From assembly GCA_019748155.1 (NCBI GenBank), contig JAIEPY010000029.1:1-37845 (forward strand): DNA of 37,845 bases, read 5' to 3'. A program made the position numbers and the translations under genes. Under the pieces are notes generated by a model. The model was not told the origin of the DNA. It did not search any database and was given only the letters and a program-made list of their open reading frames with translations. Every line of letters starts with the position of its first letter. The first letter of the stretch is position 1. Shown here piece by piece: positions 35,123 to 37,845 of this stretch. The DNA is from Burkholderiales bacterium. GTDB taxonomy: Bacteria; Pseudomonadota; Gammaproteobacteria; Burkholderiales; UBA11063.

Positions 35123-35701
35123 ATGAGAAAAAATATTTTAATTACTATGATGTTGAGTTTAGGTGTTGCAACAGCTGCTAATGCTGCGACGAGTGCTAAA
35201 ACCTGTACAAAACTTGAAACTAATCAGGGTGATATCATCGTTAAGCTAGATTTTGCCAAAGCTCCGGTAACGGTAGCAAATTTTGAGCAGTATGTTAGCT
35301 CTGGTTTTTATAAAAATAAAATTTTTCATCGGGTTATTCCTGGATTCATGATTCAGGGTGGTGGTTTTGATGCTAAAATGAATGAAGCGGCTACTAAAGC
35401 GCCGATTAAAAATGAAGCTGATGATGGTCTAACTAATGATAAATATACTATTGCAATGGCGCGGACTAATGATCCTAATTCTGCTACTGCTCAGTTTTTT
35501 ATTAATGTCAACAATAATAAATTTCTAAATTATTCTACATCAAATCCTGGTTATGCGGTATTTGGTAAGGTGATTCAAGGTCAAGCCGTGGTGGATAAGA
35601 TTGCTGGAGTTCCAACCGGAACAGTCGGAATGTATGAAAATGTTCCTAATACTCCAGTAGTGATTAAATCGGCTAAGATGTTGGCATGTCCAAGTAAATA
35701 A
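35123..35701 (+). CDS. ppiA: Periplasmic peptidyl-prolyl cis-trans isomerase (cyclophilin)
   Basis: Catalyses proline isomerisation during folding of exported proteins. 192 residues. A signal peptide [19 protein letters not shown] ends in ANA before ATSAKTC. Cyclophilin motifs are [17 protein letters not shown] (catalytic Arg and Phe), [15 protein letters not shown] and [19 protein letters not shown], as in bacterial PpiA. Ribosome site AAGGA. It lies alone after the terminator, and the next gene starts after a 60-base gap. Confidence 0.95.
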   Translation: MRKNILITMMLSLGVATAANAATSAKTCTKLETNQGDIIVKLDFAKAPVTVANFEQYVSSGFYKNKIFHRVIPGFMIQGGGFDAKMNEAATKAPIKNEADDGLTNDKYTIAMARTNDPNSATAQFFINVNNNKFLNYSTSNPGYAVFGKVIQGQAVVDKIAGVPTGTVGMYENVPNTPVVIKSAKMLACPSK

Positions 35702-35762
35702 GCGCTACTTATTATTTAGGTGTCACTTAGTATTAAATATTTAGTTTTTATTGGAGGTTTTT

Positions 35763-36602
35763 ATGTCTAATTATTCAAAACAATGGAGTTCAAAAGAACC
35801 TGGTTATTTGATCTTTCTGCTTGATGTATCTGGTTCCATGAAAGAAGATTATGAAGCTGGTAAAAGTCGCTTAGAGTATGCATCGCTTGTTATAAATAAC
35901 AGTATCAAAGATATTTGTCTTGCTAATATGAATGGTGTAATACCAAAAGATAGAGTACATATTTCTATAATTACCTATAATAACACGGTAGAAGTTCAAG
36001 TTAGTGATTATTTGTCTAAAATTTATGAGAATCCAAAAAACACAATAAAAGTTAGGAAGAAAGTTCCAGATGGAGCAGGTGGACTAATAGAGATCGATAC
36101 AGAAATACAAAATTGGGTGGATGCTAATGCAACAGGTGTTACTCATATGGCAGAAGCATTTAGGACTGCAAAAGAACTAATACATGGATGGATAAGAGAG
36201 CATACAGATGGAGCAGCGCCAATTATCATAAACGTGTCAGATGGTATGCCTTATGATGGAATTTCAGAAGATGAGTCTAAATTTAGATGTATTCAAGAGG
36301 TTTTAGAAATTAAAGATATTCAAACTGGGGACGGTGCACCGCTTGTCTTTAATGCCCATATTGGAGAAAAAGGATCTCCATGCAAGTATCCAACATCAAA
36401 TAATAATTTAGGAGAGCAAGCAAGGTTTTTGTTTGAGATTTCCAGTGACATTCCCGAGTCTATGATGAAAACCGCTAAACATATTGAGCTTGAAGCAGTT
36501 TTTGGTTCAAAAGGTATGATATCTAATGCAAGTCCTGTTGAGTTAATTAAATTTATAAACTTTGGATCAAGTGGTGGAATCAGAGATATTGGTGAAAATT
36601 AA
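35763..36602 (+). CDS. von Willebrand factor A domain protein (TerY-like)
   Basis: 279 residues from ATG 35763 (GGAGG six bases upstream; TTG 35751 is rejected). MIDAS metal site: D21-x-S23-x-S25 in LLDVSGSM, Thr near 127 in ATGVTHM, and Asp near 160 in NVSDGMPYDG. The DxSxS/T/D set is complete, so it should bind a divalent metal and a protein partner. It is cytoplasmic (no signal peptide). It is 16 bases ahead of a PP2C-like phosphatase gene, the pair known from TerY-type triads of vWA, PP2C and protein kinase. Their role here is unknown. The sequence is more AT-rich than the ppiA side. Confidence 0.88.
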   Translation: MSNYSKQWSSKEPGYLIFLLDVSGSMKEDYEAGKSRLEYASLVINNSIKDICLANMNGVIPKDRVHISIITYNNTVEVQVSDYLSKIYENPKNTIKVRKKVPDGAGGLIEIDTEIQNWVDANATGVTHMAEAFRTAKELIHGWIREHTDGAAPIIINVSDGMPYDGISEDESKFRCIQEVLEIKDIQTGDGAPLVFNAHIGEKGSPCKYPTSNNNLGEQARFLFEISSDIPESMMKTAKHIELEAVFGSKGMISNASPVELIKFINFGSSGGIRDIGEN

Positions 36603-36618
36603 TAAATAGGATACAAAC

Positions 36619-37545
36619 ATGAAGCTTGAATATAAGGGATTTATTTTACATAAGAACTCTGAATATTTTCCAGATTGTGCTGATAATATTGCATACAAGC
36701 ACTATGATAGTAACAAATTGATTAAATTTGCTATTGCAGATGGTATTAGTAAATCTTTTTTGCCAAAGATATGGTCTAGAAATTTGGTTGATGAATATGT
36801 GCTGTATGAAAGTATTGATTATGATTTTGTAAAAATTGCTGAATCTGCTCAACAAAAGTGGGAAAATGAATTTAAATCTTATATTCAAGCACTTCGTGCT
36901 AGTGGTGGCCAATTTACTGATACACTTGTATCTTTATTAAGATTTGGATATGCAGGTTCAACTCTAGCGGGACTAGAAATCTACAAAAAAGATGATAATT
37001 GGTATTGGCGCAGCAGTGTACTGGGTGATAGTTTAGTGATGTTTTTCCCAAGTGATTTTGATCACACGCGGCAAATATGTACAAGTTTAAAAAAAACTGC
37101 CGAAAATAATTATATTTTTGATAATTACCCAGATTATTTTAGGAGTCGTGCTCAGATATTAGATAATGATGATAATTATCAAACAATTGATATCAAATAT
37201 GGTGACATCTGTGAGACTCAAGGACAAAGTCTAACTAGTGGTAGATTTGTGTTAGTTACTGATGCATTAGCGGAGTTTTTGTTAAGTGATGAAGAGATAT
37301 TGGAAAAATTTATTGATATAAAAGAACCTAAAGAATTTGAAGAATTTGTTGGCAAATATAGAGATAATTCTCAGCTAAAAGATGATGATAGTAGTTTTAT
37401 ATCCATAACTATATCTATGGATGATTCCGAAGACACATTTAGCAATCTTGGTTGGTATGATTCTGTTCACCATCATGAAAAAATCTCCAATATCTCAAAT
37501 TGTAAGATCGAAACTAATGATACTTTACCTAGTCCAGTAGAGTAA
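36619..37545 (+). CDS. PP2C-like protein phosphatase
   Basis: 308 residues. PP2C-type blocks in order are FAIADGISKS (Asp41 and Gly42, metal ligands), GYAGSTLAGLEIY near 113, SVLGDSLVMFF near 135, FVLVTDALAEFL near 215 (metal Asp) and DDDSSFISITI near 255. The set suggests an active Ser/Thr phosphatase, though the sequence is divergent and the N-terminal metal Glu/Asp block is less clear. The gene lies directly after the vWA gene; no kinase follows within the window. Together they form an accessory signalling pair, and a structured RNA begins 15 bases downstream. Confidence 0.8.
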   Translation: MKLEYKGFILHKNSEYFPDCADNIAYKHYDSNKLIKFAIADGISKSFLPKIWSRNLVDEYVLYESIDYDFVKIAESAQQKWENEFKSYIQALRASGGQFTDTLVSLLRFGYAGSTLAGLEIYKKDDNWYWRSSVLGDSLVMFFPSDFDHTRQICTSLKKTAENNYIFDNYPDYFRSRAQILDNDDNYQTIDIKYGDICETQGQSLTSGRFVLVTDALAEFLLSDEEILEKFIDIKEPKEFEEFVGKYRDNSQLKDDDSSFISITISMDDSEDTFSNLGWYDSVHHHEKISNISNCKIETNDTLPSPVE

Positions 37546-37560
37546 GTTTACGATTATTTT

Positions 37561-37704
37561 AATCTCTCCGGGTATAATTCCCTGCGGCTTGCAACGTTAA
37601 GACAGTAACCCTCAGGGAGGGGACGGTCTCGAAGAGAAAATTTGCCGTAATACCGCGTTGCTCTGCTGCGCGGATAGATAAATTTAGTTTGCTGGTTTTA
37701 TTAA
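37561..37704 (+). ncRNA. Structured RNA leader, copy B
   Basis: Second copy of the element at 19432-19557. Pairings seen are GGG/CCC (37570-37572 with 37580-37582), CCCTC/GAGGG (37609-37613 with 37617-37621), AAATTT/AAATTT (37638-37643 with 37680-37685) and CCGCG/CGCGG (37653-37657 with 37669-37673), the last replacing TATCC/GGATA of copy A. Conserved unpaired blocks include GTTAAGACAGTAA and GACGGTCTCGAAGAG, and it ends TTTGCTGGTTTTATTAA. It is followed by AAGG and an ATG at 37716, as expected of a leader. Function not identified. Confidence 0.6.
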
Positions 37705-37715
37705 GGTATAACTTT

Positions 37716-37790
37716 ATGGCAATTAATGCGTATTTTGATAAAATACATACGGTTATTGCTGATGCTATGTTACTACTCAGCCTCCTATAG
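37716..37790 (+). pseudogene. 24-codon ORF after the RNA leader, probably a truncated gene
   Basis: ATG with AAGG nine bases upstream opens MAINAYFDKIHTVIADAMLL and stops at TAG 37788-37790. The position after a leader RNA suggests this is the start of a real gene that was cut. Sequence after about 37767 (TTACTACTCAGCCTCC) may belong to an inserted element; the frame does not resume before the window ends. Not a recognisable family; a leader peptide is another possibility. Confidence 0.35.
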
Positions 37791-37845
37791 GTATAGGCTA
37801 AGCTAAATTTATACAATCACTAAATTGTAATCCAATGGATTTAAA
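37791..37845. other. Right edge of window
   Basis: AT-rich bases after the 24-codon ORF, with no recognisable gene. Read on the minus strand, the stretch gives LQFSDCINLA and a stop, which might be the tail of a transposase from an element extending beyond the window, but this is too short to assign. Confidence 0.25.

Noticed and set aside
1-37845. CRISPR arrays, tRNA or rRNA genes
   Set aside because: No regularly spaced short repeats, cloverleaf-like sequences or rRNA signatures were seen on either strand.

Overview
The window looks like chromosomal DNA from an AT-rich, LPS-making Gram-negative bacterium. The run glyS-gmhB-plsC-rsmE, a TadA with an extra N-terminal domain, three LpxL-type lipid A acyltransferases and a WbpD-type sugar acetyltransferase suggest a low-GC betaproteobacterium, possibly of the order Neisseriales. 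That placement is inference from gene order and protein style; no rRNA gene is present. Most of the window is housekeeping, with accessory material at both ends and at three internal scars.

Left part (1-8308, minus strand). A 1516-residue multidomain protein (about twelve 25-residue DUF4116-type repeats, a UvrD/Rep-type helicase carrying a cysteine cluster, ankyrin-like tail) is separated by a broken IS30 transposase from the tight operon rppH-hemE-(CsgG/LpoB-like secreted protein)-ung.

Centre-left (8535-15910, plus strand). glyS, gmhB, plsC, rsmE, a small lipoprotein and an SbmA/YddA-like ABC transporter are nearly contiguous and overlap in places; ispB follows.

Scar region (15911-19583). 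It holds a strong two-way terminator, a 524-residue lipoprotein of unknown function, and a dead IS630-type transposase that carries a 240-bp MITE-like insertion. Next comes a roughly 125-nt sequence that appears to be a structured RNA leader directly before malY/patB. A second copy of the same structured sequence lies at the right end of the window.

Centre-right (19584-26718). malY, then a minus-strand operon of a dicarboxylate/amino-acid symporter, an odd J-domain/FosA-tail chimera and tadA, then three lipid A acyltransferases (two of them tandem paralogues) and a hemolysin-III family membrane protein.

Envelope glycan region (26782-33221). A DPM1-like glycosyltransferase, a large multi-pass membrane protein, a WbpD/WlbB-like acetyltransferase, an inserted segment flanked by ~100-bp direct repeats (another multi-pass protein plus a broken OafA-type acyltransferase), then prmC and a PAP2 phosphatase.

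Right end (33223-37845). metF, a PuuD-like amidohydrolase, a periplasmic cyclophilin, then an accessory pair of a von Willebrand A protein and a PP2C-like phosphatase, reminiscent of TerY-type phosphorylation modules but with no kinase visible. The second structured RNA and a 24-codon ORF close the window.

Most promising for new biology: the twin structured RNA (19432-19557 and 37561-37704), the vWA/PP2C pair, the DUF4116-helicase-ankyrin protein, the J-domain/FosA chimera and the repeat-flanked insertion beside prmC.
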